NCBI GenBank assembly: GCA_007741555.1
Contig: CP036526.1
Coordinates: forward strand, 558,001-622,000
DNA length: 64,000 nucleotides
From: Stieleria marina
GTDB taxonomy: Bacteria > Planctomycetota > Planctomycetia > Pirellulales > Pirellulaceae
Reading direction: 5' to 3'
In this document: piece by piece, positions 17,619 through 27,078 of the stretch
Layout: each line of letters begins with the position of its first letter
Numbering within the stretch: position 1 is the first letter of the stretch
The notes under the pieces: generated by a model
The model's database searches: none
What the model was told of the DNA's origin: nothing
What the model saw: only the letters and a program-made list of their open reading frames with translations
Made by a program: the position numbers and the translations under genes

Positions 17619-20422
17619 GCAAGGATCAAACGCAGGAATCACGACGACGCTTTTTTGCACTCGGTGCCGCGATCGGCGCAAGCTCCCTGCTGGCTGGATT
17701 GGCCAATGGGCAAGACCCGAAGCAGTCGGGATCTGACAAGCCGAAACGGATCAAGCAGGGCATTGATCTGGATAAATGGAATCGAATCAAAGCCACGCCG
17801 TATCGAGGTGACATGCCCGGGGTTTGCAAGTTGCCCGGCCCGCATGCGAAACGAAACTGGCCCGATCGCGACAAGTATAAAAACGTCAAGAAGATCCCGG
17901 GCATGTGCCAGCTTTGCAGCACCGTGTGCGGCATCATCGGCTACGTCAAAGACGGTCGACTAATCAAGGTTGAAGGTAATCCGAACGATCCCAATAGCCG
18001 CGGATACCTTTGTGCGCGCGGCCAAGCGGCACTGAATCATCAATACCATCCCGAGCGTCTTCTGTATCCGCTTAAAAGAGTTGGCAAACGCGGCGAAGGC
18101 AAATGGAAACGGATCACTTGGGACGAAGCACTCGACGAAATCGCCGTCAAACTAAAAGCGATTCGCGACAGCGATCACCCCGAAGAGTTTGCGTTTCACC
18201 AGGGACGACTGCGCAGTAAAGATGCCGTGAAACGATTTTTGGTGGCGTTCGGCACGAGCACCCAATTGAATCACCGGGCTCTGTGCAGTGGCAATCGTCG
18301 CGCGGCAAACCTGACGTATCTTTGGGAGAGCGATTGGGATCTGAACGACGTCGAACACACCAAGTACATCCTGAATTTCGGCTCCAATGCGTTTGAGGCG
18401 CATCAAGGTCACATTCCGTTTGCCAGCCGGATCCAGAAAGGTCGATTCGAAAACGGTGCGAAACTGGTCACGTTCGATGTGCGAATGTCCAACACAGCGG
18501 GAGCCAGCGACGAGTGGTTTTCACCCTTTCCAGGAACAGATGGTGCGATCGCGCTTGCGATGGGACACACGATCCTGGCCGAAAACTTGCACGACGTCGA
18601 TTTCATCGAAACCTGGACGAATGTTTCGGTCGATGAACTTCGCGAATTGTTGAAGGAGAATACGCCCGAGTGGGCAGCAAGTGTTAGCGGTGTCGCTGCC
18701 GACGATATTCGCCGAATCGCAATTGAATTTGCCAAGGCCGCGCCCAGGGCAACGACGATGTGTAACCGAGGCAGTTCGGCGCATTTAAATGGTTTTTACA
18801 ACGACCGCGCGATTGGTTTGCTCAACGCATTGGTGGGTAGTGTTGGCAAAAAAGGTGGTTGGTGCTGGTCACCGTGGAGTGGCGTCGATCCGATCGCCAA
18901 GACTCCGCCCATGCCGCCTAGTCCCAAGACACATAGCGTATTGGAAGATCCGCCTGAGTATCCGCTGGCAAATGTTTGGCGACGGATGCGCGTGGGCGAG
19001 ATCATTTATTTGTACTTGCTGCAGGGCCGTGCCAAACTGCAGGCGTACATGACGTACAACTTGGATTCGCCGATCACATGGCCCGAGGAGAGTCTGACGC
19101 AGCAAGTGATGTGCGATGAAAAACTGATTCCGTTTCACGTTTGCATCAATGCGTTTTACAACGAAACGGCTCACTACGCCGACATCGTTTTGCCTTGGTC
19201 GACCTACCTGGAACGTTGGGATCTTGATGCGCGAGCCTCGTACAATTTGCGTCCCTATGTCGGACTGCGGACTCCGATGGTCAAACCGCTGGGTGAATCA
19301 CGCGACGTGCGTGATTTTTTTCCCGAATTGGCTCACCGGATCGGCGACGGGATGGAGCAGTGGTACCCAGAAAAAGATGTTCGCGAGTACATGGAGAAAT
19401 GGTCTGAAAATATCCCCGAGAATCCGACGACCGGTAAAAGCGGACTGGATCGATTGTTAGATGAAGGCGTTTGGGAATCTGAGTTGGAACCGTTTTACGA
19501 GCCTTACGAGATCCAGCTGAGCAAAGAGGATCTTGCGGGCAGTCAAACCGACGAAAACGGCATCATCACCAAGGACGGTATCGGAATTGGAATCCAGCAC
19601 GGCGATCGAGCGGTACGCGGTTTTAAAACGCCAAGTCGAAAATTTGAGATTCGCAGCGCGTTTGTGAATCGTATCGGCAAGAACAAAGACTGCAGCGATT
19701 TGATTGCACGCAGCGGAATGACCAAGACTTCCAATCGACCGGATAGTCATGCGGGCCACGACAGCGAAATTGACGAAATGCCGATTTGGTTTTTGCCAGT
19801 CGAGATGCAAAATCTGGCGGACGACGAACTCGTGATGACCAGTTTTAAATGGAACGTTCACAACCATGGGCGGACGATGAATTTAAAGTGGTTGGCCGAA
19901 ATCGTTCACTCCAACCCCGCCTGGCTCAACCCCAAGACGGCGGAACGGTTAGGGATCCAAGACGGTGATTGGATCGAGATCACTTCTTACCACTCAGTTC
20001 ATCTTCAAGAAAAGGCACCTCATCTTCGCCGTGAAGACTGGAAGGAAGGAACGACACGCCACGAAGTGTCCAAAATGCGAGTGCCAATTGTGACGATGCA
20101 AGGTATTCATCCCAGCGCGATCGCCATGAGCAATAGCTGCGGGCATACGCAGTACACCAGCGTGGCCCAAGCGACCAAAGAACCGGCCACCGCCGGCGCA
20201 CTTGTCGGTAGCGATACGGAGACCTATCACGACGACGATTGGCAGCGCAACATGTGGTGGGAAGACAAAAGTGGCGGCGACACTTCCAAGTGGAAACCGA
20301 ATACCGGTAACGGTTGGAACCAAAATAAACTGTTGCCGATTGCACCTGACCCTATCAGTGGTCAGCAGGCGTTTCATGACACCATCGTTCGCATTACGAA
20401 AATTGAAGTCGAATCGGCATGA
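17615..20422 (+). CDS. Tat-exported molybdopterin oxidoreductase, catalytic subunit
   Basis: A 935-residue member of the DMSO reductase superfamily. The Tat signal is at residues 10-36 (RRRFFAL). The N-terminal 4Fe-4S cluster is bound by Cys98, Cys101, Cys105 and Cys133 (CQLCSTVC ... GYLCARG). The candidate molybdenum ligand is Cys224 in HRALCSGNRR, as in the polysulfide/thiosulfate/arsenate type enzymes rather than the serine type. The rest shows the bis-MGD domains, ending in the usual beta barrel. It is coupled to the ferredoxin subunit (4-base overlap) and to a TorD chaperone (ATGA overlap). The substrate is not determined; polysulfide, arsenate or selenate are possible. No NrfD/PsrC/DmsC anchor follows it, so how it receives or gives electrons is open. 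Confidence 0.95.
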   Translation: MSKDQTQESRRRFFALGAAIGASSLLAGLANGQDPKQSGSDKPKRIKQGIDLDKWNRIKATPYRGDMPGVCKLPGPHAKRNWPDRDKYKNVKKIPGMCQLCSTVCGIIGYVKDGRLIKVEGNPNDPNSRGYLCARGQAALNHQYHPERLLYPLKRVGKRGEGKWKRITWDEALDEIAVKLKAIRDSDHPEEFAFHQGRLRSKDAVKRFLVAFGTSTQLNHRALCSGNRRAANLTYLWESDWDLNDVEHTKYILNFGSNAFEAHQGHIPFASRIQKGRFENGAKLVTFDVRMSNTAGASDEWFSPFPGTDGAIALAMGHTILAENLHDVDFIETWTNVSVDELRELLKENTPEWAASVSGVAADDIRRIAIEFAKAAPRATTMCNRGSSAHLNGFYNDRAIGLLNALVGSVGKKGGWCWSPWSGVDPIAKTPPMPPSPKTHSVLEDPPEYPLANVWRRMRVGEIIYLYLLQGRAKLQAYMTYNLDSPITWPEESLTQQVMCDEKLIPFHVCINAFYNETAHYADIVLPWSTYLERWDLDARASYNLRPYVGLRTPMVKPLGESRDVRDFFPELAHRIGDGMEQWYPEKDVREYMEKWSENIPENPTTGKSGLDRLLDEGVWESELEPFYEPYEIQLSKEDLAGSQTDENGIITKDGIGIGIQHGDRAVRGFKTPSRKFEIRSAFVNRIGKNKDCSDLIARSGMTKTSNRPDSHAGHDSEIDEMPIWFLPVEMQNLADDELVMTSFKWNVHNHGRTMNLKWLAEIVHSNPAWLNPKTAERLGIQDGDWIEITSYHSVHLQEKAPHLRREDWKEGTTRHEVSKMRVPIVTMQGIHPSAIAMSNSCGHTQYTSVAQATKEPATAGALVGSDTETYHDDDWQRNMWWEDKSGGDTSKWKPNTGNGWNQNKLLPIAPDPISGQQAFHDTIVRITKIEVESA

Positions 20423-20994
20423 CGTCCGAAGAGCATCAATCACTGGCCAATGTCTACGCGCTAATCGGCCGGCTCTGGCTGAGCGAAGTCGATTTGGATT
20501 TGCTGCAGCAACTTGCCGCGACTGCACAGCATGACTCGTTACTGCGCGACTCGTTTGCCGTCGATGAGTCGATGCTCCAACCGGCGGGCGTTGAAATGCT
20601 TGCCGTCGAATACTGTTCGCTGTTTATCGGTCCCAAAAACCATTTGCCTCCGTATCAGAGCGTCTGGGAGGCTGGGCAATTGCAAAGCGAGACGGTCGCT
20701 TCGATGAATCGCTTTGCCGAGATTTTGGACGCGCCTGACATCGTTGATGGTTCGACGATGTCCGATCACGTGGGATACCAATTGCAGTTGATGGGACTCG
20801 TTCACCAACGTGCCAGTTTCCAGCGCAGTGACGAATTGCTTGAACTGGGGCAGTTGTTTTTCAGTCGTCATCTGTGTTGGCAGCAGCCGCTTTTGCGTTC
20901 AGTTATTCAGCGAAGCGGGGTGGGATTTTACGGATCGCTTGCGACTTTGACGGGCGAATTGGTTGATTCTGAAGCGACATTCGCGGGCTCCTAG
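20419..20994 (+). CDS. TorD/DmsD-family molybdoenzyme maturation chaperone
   Basis: A 191-residue all-alpha protein beginning at the ATG that overlaps the oxidoreductase stop (ATGA). The family core YCSLFIGPKNHLPPYQSVW (about 70-88) and the closing D-H-V-G-Y-Q-L-Q-L-M-G-L segment match the TorD/DmsD family of chaperones. It should bind the Tat signal of the oxidoreductase and hold it until cofactor loading, in the cytoplasm. The tight overlap fits a dedicated partner. This is the last gene of the operon; the next gene begins 118 bases further on. Confidence 0.93.
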   Translation: MTSEEHQSLANVYALIGRLWLSEVDLDLLQQLAATAQHDSLLRDSFAVDESMLQPAGVEMLAVEYCSLFIGPKNHLPPYQSVWEAGQLQSETVASMNRFAEILDAPDIVDGSTMSDHVGYQLQLMGLVHQRASFQRSDELLELGQLFFSRHLCWQQPLLRSVIQRSGVGFYGSLATLTGELVDSEATFAGS

Positions 20995-21111
20995 CCATTG
21001 GTAGCCTTCTGCTGCCGTCGAGCTGCGGTAGAATGCCACACTGAACCTATGAACAAGAGTGTTTGATTCCCCCCTGACATTCTTATCTCACACAAACGCA
21101 CAAGGAATCGC

Positions 21112-22197
21112 ATGTCTATCAACTTGATCGATCTGATGAAGGATCAACTTACCGGCGCCATCGCAGGTCAAATCGGCAACAAACTCGGTGTCGACAAGAA
21201 CGCTGCCGAGTCAGGAATCGGAGCCATTTTGCCGACCATTCTCGGCGGACTAATGAAACAGTCCTCGACACCCGCCGGTGCCGAATCACTGAACAATACT
21301 CTGGACCAAGCCGACTTTGACGGCGGACTCTTGGACAAGCTACCCGACCTGCTGGGCGGTGGTGGTGGCAACGATCAAGGCGGGATGTTGTCCGGGATGG
21401 GCGACACCCTTTTGCGCAGCCTTTTCGGTGACAAGGTGGCTTCGATTGTCGGTCTGATCTCCAAGTTCACTGGAATGGACTCCGGAAAATCTGGTTCGCT
21501 GATGGCGCTGCTTGCACCTTTGGTCATGAGCTTCTTGGGCAAGCAAAAACGGTCGATGGGACTTGATGCCAACGGACTGGCTGGGTTGTTGTCATCCCAG
21601 AAAGACGCCGTCGCTAGCAGCTTGCCACCTGGATTGGCTGGCACCATGGGCTTGGGCGAATTAGGCATCACGGATAGTCCCGCTGCAGCAGCACCCAGCC
21701 ACTCACATTCAACGTCACAAGGCGGCGGTGGACTTGGCAAGCTGCTGATTCCGTTGGTGATCATCGCTGCACTTGGCTTCTTGGCCTACAAGTTTCTTGG
21801 TGGTGCAGGCGACGCGATCAACGACGGAGTGGATGCTGTCAAAAACGCCGAAGTGGGGCTTCCCGAAGTGCCAACAGTCGACAGCATGACTGGCCAGCTT
21901 TCGGGCGTTTTTGATAACTACAAAGAAACACTCTCCGGCGTGACGGACGAAGCAAGCGCCAGCGCGGCATTGCCGCAGTTGGAAGAGTACAACGAAAAAC
22001 TTGGTGGCATGTCGGACTTGCTGGGCAAGCTCCCCGAAGGCGCTCGTGGTGCGGTTGGCGATCAAGTCAAATCGATGCTCGGACCCATCCAAGGAATCAT
22101 CGACAAGCTCTACGCCATTCCGGGCGTCAAATCGATCTTGGATCCTGTGCTAAGCAGCATGGTCGAAAAAGCGAAGGCTCTGATTCCAGGCGCCTAA
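21112..22197 (+). CDS. DUF937 protein with central membrane helix
   Basis: A 361-residue protein. Residues 1-150 match DUF937 (YidB-like): Gly-rich amphipathic repeats such as GIGAILPTILGGLMKQ, then LLAPLVMSFLGKQ near 137. A Ser/His/Gln/Gly linker follows (about 195-210). A membrane helix (LLIPLVIIAALGFLAYKFL) spans about 209-227. The C-terminal part is helical, D/E/G/V-rich and probably extracytoplasmic, with repeated L-P-E-G-A-R-G-A-V-G type segments. The function of DUF937 is unknown. The start has an AAGGA ribosome site 9 bases upstream. The stop lies 24 bases from the end of the convergent DUF1501 gene on the other strand. Confidence 0.85.
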   Translation: MSINLIDLMKDQLTGAIAGQIGNKLGVDKNAAESGIGAILPTILGGLMKQSSTPAGAESLNNTLDQADFDGGLLDKLPDLLGGGGGNDQGGMLSGMGDTLLRSLFGDKVASIVGLISKFTGMDSGKSGSLMALLAPLVMSFLGKQKRSMGLDANGLAGLLSSQKDAVASSLPPGLAGTMGLGELGITDSPAAAAPSHSHSTSQGGGGLGKLLIPLVIIAALGFLAYKFLGGAGDAINDGVDAVKNAEVGLPEVPTVDSMTGQLSGVFDNYKETLSGVTDEASASAALPQLEEYNEKLGGMSDLLGKLPEGARGAVGDQVKSMLGPIQGIIDKLYAIPGVKSILDPVLSSMVEKAKALIPGA

Positions 22198-22221
22198 TCG
22201 CGATTCGCGACGCTCAAGGTG

Positions 22222-23598
22222 TCAAGCGATGATGTCGGTCATGACATCGCCGTGCACATCGGTCAGCCGGAAGTCTCTTCCGGCGTAGCGGTACGTCAGT
22301 TGTTCGTGATCGAGCCCCATCAGGTGCAAGATCGTGGCGTGCCAGTCGTGAATGTGGCAGGGATTTTCAACGGCTTCGTAGCCATGTTCATCGGTCGCAC
22401 CATAGCTAAGACCTCCCTTTACGCCGCCGCCGGCCATCCAGGTCGTGTAGCCTTTGTTGTTGTGATTCCGCCCGTCGGCTCCCTGGGCTGCGGGCGTGCG
22501 GCCAAATTCGCCGCCCCAAATCACCAACGTATCTTTGAGCAAGTCACGTTGTTTCAAGTCTTGTAGTAAACCGGCAATCGGCAGGTCGCAGGCTTCGGCA
22601 CGAGCGCGGTGGTCATCGGTCAGACGAACGTGCTGATCCCAGTTGCCGTGCGTGACTTCGACAAACCGGACGCCGGCTTCGATGAAACGCCGCGCGAGCA
22701 AACACTGTTTACCAAAGTTTTCGGTAGGGCCACCGTCGGCGCCGTACATTGCCAAAGTCGCCGCCGATTCGTTTGATGTGTCCATCAACTCAGGCATTGC
22801 GTCCTGCATGCGAAACGCAAGTTCGTAGGATTCGATCACGCCCTCGACGCCTGGGTTGGTCTGGTCGCGACGCAGTTTTTCGCGGTTCAATTGTTGAATG
22901 AAATTCAGTTGGCTCCGCTGTTGCTGGTCGCTCAAACGAGGATTCTTGATGTCGGGAACCGATTCCCCTGATCCACCTTGCGCGAATCGAGCCGCTCGGC
23001 CGCCCCGTCCAACTTTGGTACCGCCATAGATCGCCGGGAGAAAAGCGTTGCCGTAGTTTCGAGCACTGCCCGACGGTGGACTGAGCGATACAAAACCGGG
23101 CAGCGAATCATTTTCCGTGCCGAGTCCGTACAGTGTCCAAGCTCCCAGCGATGGACGAACGAACTGGGTTGTTCCGGTATGCATTTGCGTCATCGCACCC
23201 GGGTGAACGGGTTGATCACACTGCATCGAACGAATCAGACAAAGATCGTCGGCGTGCTTGGCAACGTTGGAAAAAATATCTGAGATTTGTAGCCCGCTTT
23301 CACCGTGCGGATCGAACCGAAACGGTGACTTGAGCAGTTTGCCGCCGTACTTGCCACTCTTACCATGGTCTTTGGTGAGCTGTGGTTTGTAATCAAACGT
23401 GTCGACGTGCGATGGCCCTCCCTGCATACAGCAGAAAATGACGCGTTTCGCTTTTGCCGGAAAGTGCGCTGCCTTGGGCGTCAGCGGATTGGTTGATGCA
23501 GATTCTTGTGCACCAGCAAGACCGCTGATGCCCGAAAAAGCCATGTAGCCAAAGCCAGCGGAAACGTTTTGCAGGATCTGTCGTCGCGAATAGTTCAT
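22222..23598 (-). CDS. DUF1501 family exported protein, second copy
   Basis: A 458-residue DUF1501 protein. I start it at 23598 (MNYSRRQILQ), which gives a Tat signal with SRRQILQN and a hydrophobic FGYMAFSGISGLAGA; the upstream ATG at 23640 adds 14 residues with no function. Family motifs are present: QGGPSHVDTFDYKPQL near 60, IWGGEFGRTP near 366, HDWHATILHLMG and LTDVHGD at the end. It lies 72 bases after the DUF1553 gene on the same strand and forms the second cassette. Catalysis is unproven. Metal-binding His and Asp residues of the sulfatase-like fold appear kept. Confidence 0.92.
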   Translation of the reverse strand: MNYSRRQILQNVSAGFGYMAFSGISGLAGAQESASTNPLTPKAAHFPAKAKRVIFCCMQGGPSHVDTFDYKPQLTKDHGKSGKYGGKLLKSPFRFDPHGESGLQISDIFSNVAKHADDLCLIRSMQCDQPVHPGAMTQMHTGTTQFVRPSLGAWTLYGLGTENDSLPGFVSLSPPSGSARNYGNAFLPAIYGGTKVGRGGRAARFAQGGSGESVPDIKNPRLSDQQQRSQLNFIQQLNREKLRRDQTNPGVEGVIESYELAFRMQDAMPELMDTSNESAATLAMYGADGGPTENFGKQCLLARRFIEAGVRFVEVTHGNWDQHVRLTDDHRARAEACDLPIAGLLQDLKQRDLLKDTLVIWGGEFGRTPAAQGADGRNHNNKGYTTWMAGGGVKGGLSYGATDEHGYEAVENPCHIHDWHATILHLMGLDHEQLTYRYAGRDFRLTDVHGDVMTDIIA

Positions 23599-23670
23599 CG
23601 GGGCTCTCTTTCGGAAAAAGCGTTCGTCGCCAATGTCCAACCATGGAAAAGCGGCGGCGGTTTAATTTCA

Positions 23671-26385
23671 TCAATCCAAGTAGCGAAACTCGGCGGATGC
23701 AAAAAGACTCTGGCACAGCAGTGCAAGTTTCTTGGATTCACTGGACCGTCCCATCGATCCGACAAATCTAGCGGTCGCGGATCGCTCGCCTCTGGTTGGC
23801 GGCCGACCGTATGTCAGCACAAATGCCTGTTCAATTTTGTCGTTCAAGCTGCCGTTCGTTCTCGCCAGCCGGTTTGCGAACGCGTCGCTTTGTTGGATCA
23901 CGAATGCGTTGTTCATCATGTAGAGAGCTTGGTTGGGCGTATTGGACGATTCGCGTGTCCCGACCACCATCGTTGATTCCGCAAAATCAAAGACATCCAG
24001 CGATCGTGGTACTTCATCACGGACAATCGGCAAATAGACGCTGCGGTATGTCGCGTCTTCGGCATCAAGTTCACGCTGATTGATCAGTTTTGTGATCGAA
24101 TTTCTTGCCGCGGTTGCTTCGGCCAACGAGGGGCGATTGCCAAAACCGGAACGTCCTGAACGGCCCATTCGCTCCCGAAACGATGGGCGCTGCCGGCCGG
24201 TGGAACTGCCTGGGCGTCTTCCGCTTTCAGTGTCCGGACGCATTCCGCCACGGCCTTGTCCGATGCGCTGGCGAAGAACGTCACGAATCTCCGGTCGCAT
24301 TTTTTCGGTGACTTGGCGTATTTGTTCACGTGGATCCGATAGCCTTCCGTCGCGGACTCGCATGTAGCCTGCCTTGGCGACTGCGGAACCTCGCGGCCGA
24401 TCGGTAACCAGTTCGCCGCTGACGGCCAGCATCGCGTCCCGTAATGCTTCGGCATCCAATCGCCGCGGGTTGGCTCGCCAAAGTAGGGCATTGTCGGGAT
24501 CGAAATTGAATTTAGATTCGTCAAAGTCACTGCTGATTCGATAAGCGCGGGAGGTCGCGATTTCACGAATCAGCGTTTTGACGGACCAGCCCGAATCGAC
24601 AAAGCGAACGGCCAAGTAGTCCAGCAACTCCGGATGCGAAGGCGACTGTCCAGTCACTCCAAAGTTCTCCGTCGAAGTGACAATTCCTTGCCCCATCAAA
24701 TGTTGCCAAACGCGATTGACCATGACGCGCGCTGTCAGCGTGTTTTGGTCGCTTCCAATCCATCGAGCCAATTCAAGTCGCCCACTTTTGCGAGCCGGAA
24801 TGGATGGTTGATCGTTGGTCAGCACCTGGGGAAAGCCCCGTCTGATGACTTGGCCTAGTTCGTCGATCTCTCCCCTGACCAATACCCGCGCGTCGGCGAC
24901 CGAGTCGGAATCTTGTACGCCCATGCAGTAACTGCGTGGGTTACCATCGTCATCCACGACGGCCAATTGGGACGATAGTTTTGCCCGCTGTGATGAGAGC
25001 CGAACCAAGCTGGTCAGTGCCGATCCCGATTTGCCGGGGTTGTTGCGATTGCGACGAGCTTCGCCGATCTGACGTCCCATCTCGCTGATCTGTTCCCGCA
25101 TGTCATCCATTTCAGCTTTCGACAACTTTTTGTCGAACGGACTGGGATCATCAATGGGCAACAAAATCAGGCTGCTGGATCGTTTGGTCTGCGCGTCGCT
25201 CAAGCTGCCAAACTCCGACGGGGGATTTCCAAAGTACGTGCGCGTACTTCCAAAGATGCCAGCCAGAGCGTAGTAGTCGGTCTGCGGAATCGCATCGAAT
25301 TTGTGATCGTGGCAGCGAGCGCACGCAACGGAGGTTCCCAGGAAAACTCGCGTGGTCGTATCGATCTGTTCGTCGACATTGTCGGCGGCAAATTGACGAC
25401 CGTTGTTTTCGTTTACATTTTTGGTGCCGATCGCCAAGAAACCGGTCGCAATCAAGTTCTGTGTCCATTGTTCATCGTCGTTGACGGGAAGCAAATCGCC
25501 CGCGATCTGTTCCTGAACAAAACGATCAAACGGTTTGTCTTCGTTGAACGAATCGATGACGTAGTCGCGGTATCGCCAAGCATGCGGGTACGTCAGGTTG
25601 ACTTCGCGACCGGTCGATTCTGCGTAGCGTGCCACGTCCAGCCAGTGCCGTCCCCATCGCTCGCCGAACTGGGGTTTGTCCAAAAGACGATCGACGACCA
25701 GAGCGATGGCCGCATCTGGATCAGCGGACCATTTGGTTTGAAAGTAATCGATTTGTTCTGGTGAAGGCGGTAGGCCTACCAAGTCAAAGCAAAGCCGCCG
25801 AAGGACTTTGTACGACTGAGCATCCTGGTTGGGAGAAACTTCGGCTTTTTCCAATTCGCTCAGAAGGAAGTGGTCGATCGGAGTCCGCGTCCAATCCGCT
25901 GAGTTTACGCCGGGGACGGTTGGAAGCACCGGGTTTTGATAGGCCCAAAACGTCGATTTGGATTTCGCGATGTCATCGTCTGTGATGGTCGACTGGATCT
26001 CCGCAATCTCGGTCACGCGAGGATCCGGCGCGCCCATCAAGATCCATTTGCGAAAATCGTCGATCACGCTATCCGACAGTTTTCGTTTGGGGGGCATTAC
26101 AAAGTCTTCGTGCGTGATGGCATTGAAAAGCAAGCTTTGCTCCAAATCACCCGGAACAATCGCCGCGCCGCTATCACCCCCGACGTGCGTCGAACGTTGA
26201 TTGTCAAGCTGCAAACCACCGCGCGCATTTCCCGCCTTGCTGCTGTGGCAGCCGTAGCATTCCTTGATCAAGACGGGGCGGATCTTCGTCTCAAAAAATT
26301 TCGATTGTTCCGCCGTTAACGGGTCGGCCGATACCGTTGCCGACACAGCCAGAAAGATCGCGAGAGAGGTGAGGAAGCGGTTCAC
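23671..26385 (-). CDS. PSCyt1-DUF1549-DUF1553 exported c-type haem protein
   Basis: A 904-residue protein taken from the GTG at 26385, just before a signal peptide (FLTSLAIFLAVSATVSA). A longer frame to ATG 26460 would put 25 charged residues before it. CYGCH at residues 43-47 is a single haem c-binding motif in the PSCyt1 domain. DUF1549 then DUF1553 fill the rest; the latter includes ARVMVNRVWQHLMGQGI and SSNTPNQALYMMNN. An Arg/Gly/Ser-rich low-complexity segment of about 45 residues (around 24120-24290) is inserted inside the DUF1553 part and is missing from the homologue at 30696. The protein is probably exported and redox active. It is followed by its DUF1501 partner; an EF-hand gene lies upstream on the same strand. 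Confidence 0.93.
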   Translation of the reverse strand: MNRFLTSLAIFLAVSATVSADPLTAEQSKFFETKIRPVLIKECYGCHSSKAGNARGGLQLDNQRSTHVGGDSGAAIVPGDLEQSLLFNAITHEDFVMPPKRKLSDSVIDDFRKWILMGAPDPRVTEIAEIQSTITDDDIAKSKSTFWAYQNPVLPTVPGVNSADWTRTPIDHFLLSELEKAEVSPNQDAQSYKVLRRLCFDLVGLPPSPEQIDYFQTKWSADPDAAIALVVDRLLDKPQFGERWGRHWLDVARYAESTGREVNLTYPHAWRYRDYVIDSFNEDKPFDRFVQEQIAGDLLPVNDDEQWTQNLIATGFLAIGTKNVNENNGRQFAADNVDEQIDTTTRVFLGTSVACARCHDHKFDAIPQTDYYALAGIFGSTRTYFGNPPSEFGSLSDAQTKRSSSLILLPIDDPSPFDKKLSKAEMDDMREQISEMGRQIGEARRNRNNPGKSGSALTSLVRLSSQRAKLSSQLAVVDDDGNPRSYCMGVQDSDSVADARVLVRGEIDELGQVIRRGFPQVLTNDQPSIPARKSGRLELARWIGSDQNTLTARVMVNRVWQHLMGQGIVTSTENFGVTGQSPSHPELLDYLAVRFVDSGWSVKTLIREIATSRAYRISSDFDESKFNFDPDNALLWRANPRRLDAEALRDAMLAVSGELVTDRPRGSAVAKAGYMRVRDGRLSDPREQIRQVTEKMRPEIRDVLRQRIGQGRGGMRPDTESGRRPGSSTGRQRPSFRERMGRSGRSGFGNRPSLAEATAARNSITKLINQRELDAEDATYRSVYLPIVRDEVPRSLDVFDFAESTMVVGTRESSNTPNQALYMMNNAFVIQQSDAFANRLARTNGSLNDKIEQAFVLTYGRPPTRGERSATARFVGSMGRSSESKKLALLCQSLFASAEFRYLD

Positions 26386-26550
26386 AAAATTTCTCTTGTC
26401 AAGAATGAAAACGACGTCTCTCGTCTTCGTTTTCTCACTGAGAAACCGAAGGCGACGCAATAAGTAGGGATCGCTTTGGTTCGCCGGCAGCTACTCCGAC
26501 CGCGTCCCCCTGGGGAGAGAAGCGGTCCAGTGTAGCAGTGTCCTGATCGA

Positions 26551-26916
26551 TCATTCAGGACGCTTTGGCTTCTGTCCACCTTTGGCGGAATCACCACCTT
26601 GTTTGCCACCGCGACGCGTACGTGCTCCCGCATCGGGGCGACCTTTGCCTCCGCGACGATCTCGCATTGATTTCATCATGGCTGTCAACTCGCTGACATC
26701 CAGCTTTTCGTCGCCGTCTTTGTCAAACTGTTTCATCATTTGCGCCACCATTACGGCCGGATCACGCTGAGCAGCACCGCCTCGTGGACCGTCTTTTTGT
26801 CTTTGCGCGTCATCGCGGCGCATCTTTCCGCGTTCCTTGCTGGCTTCGTCGGCCGATGCCGTGACAGTGAACGATGCCAATGCTAACAGAGCAACTGAGA
26901 GGGCAATTCGTTTCAT
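26551..26916 (-). CDS. Exported EF-hand, Arg/Gly-rich small protein
   Basis: A 121-residue protein with a clean signal peptide (MKRIALSVALLALASFTVTASA). One canonical calcium-binding loop is visible, DKDGDEKLDVSEL at about residues 65-77. The C-terminus is very basic, rich in R/G/K (RDRRGGKGRPDAGARTRRGG). The gene has an AGGAG site ahead of its ATG. It lies 166 bases upstream of the DUF1553 gene on the same strand and may belong to that transcript. The single EF-hand suggests pairing with another copy or a partner. No enzyme activity is suggested. Confidence is good that it is expressed and exported. Confidence 0.85.
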   Translation of the reverse strand: MKRIALSVALLALASFTVTASADEASKERGKMRRDDAQRQKDGPRGGAAQRDPAVMVAQMMKQFDKDGDEKLDVSELTAMMKSMRDRRGGKGRPDAGARTRRGGKQGGDSAKGGQKPKRPE

Positions 26917-26985
26917 GGGGAGGACTCCTGAGTCTGGATTTAGGGACGTTTTGCTCGTTTTTGCGGTGGAAATGATCCGCCGCTA

Positions 26986-27078
26986 AGGACTTAAACGTGC
27001 CACTCGCAATCGGAGGACCGGTGATTTCAAAAGTTTGTTGGTTTATTGTGGTTCACCGGTCGAGACTTTCTAAGTCCT
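26986..27078. promoter_or_regulatory. Nested inverted repeats upstream of the second sigma/kinase operon
   Basis: Two nested pairs: AGGACTTA (26986-26993) pairs with TAAGTCCT (27071-27078), and inside it GACCGGTGA (27016-27024) pairs with TCACCGGTC (27053-27061). Either could form an RNA stem in the leader of the sigma operon or a pair of protein-binding arms. No T-run follows, so a terminator is unlikely. The surrounding 289-base gap (26917-27205) contains no other feature I can support. Confidence 0.35.
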
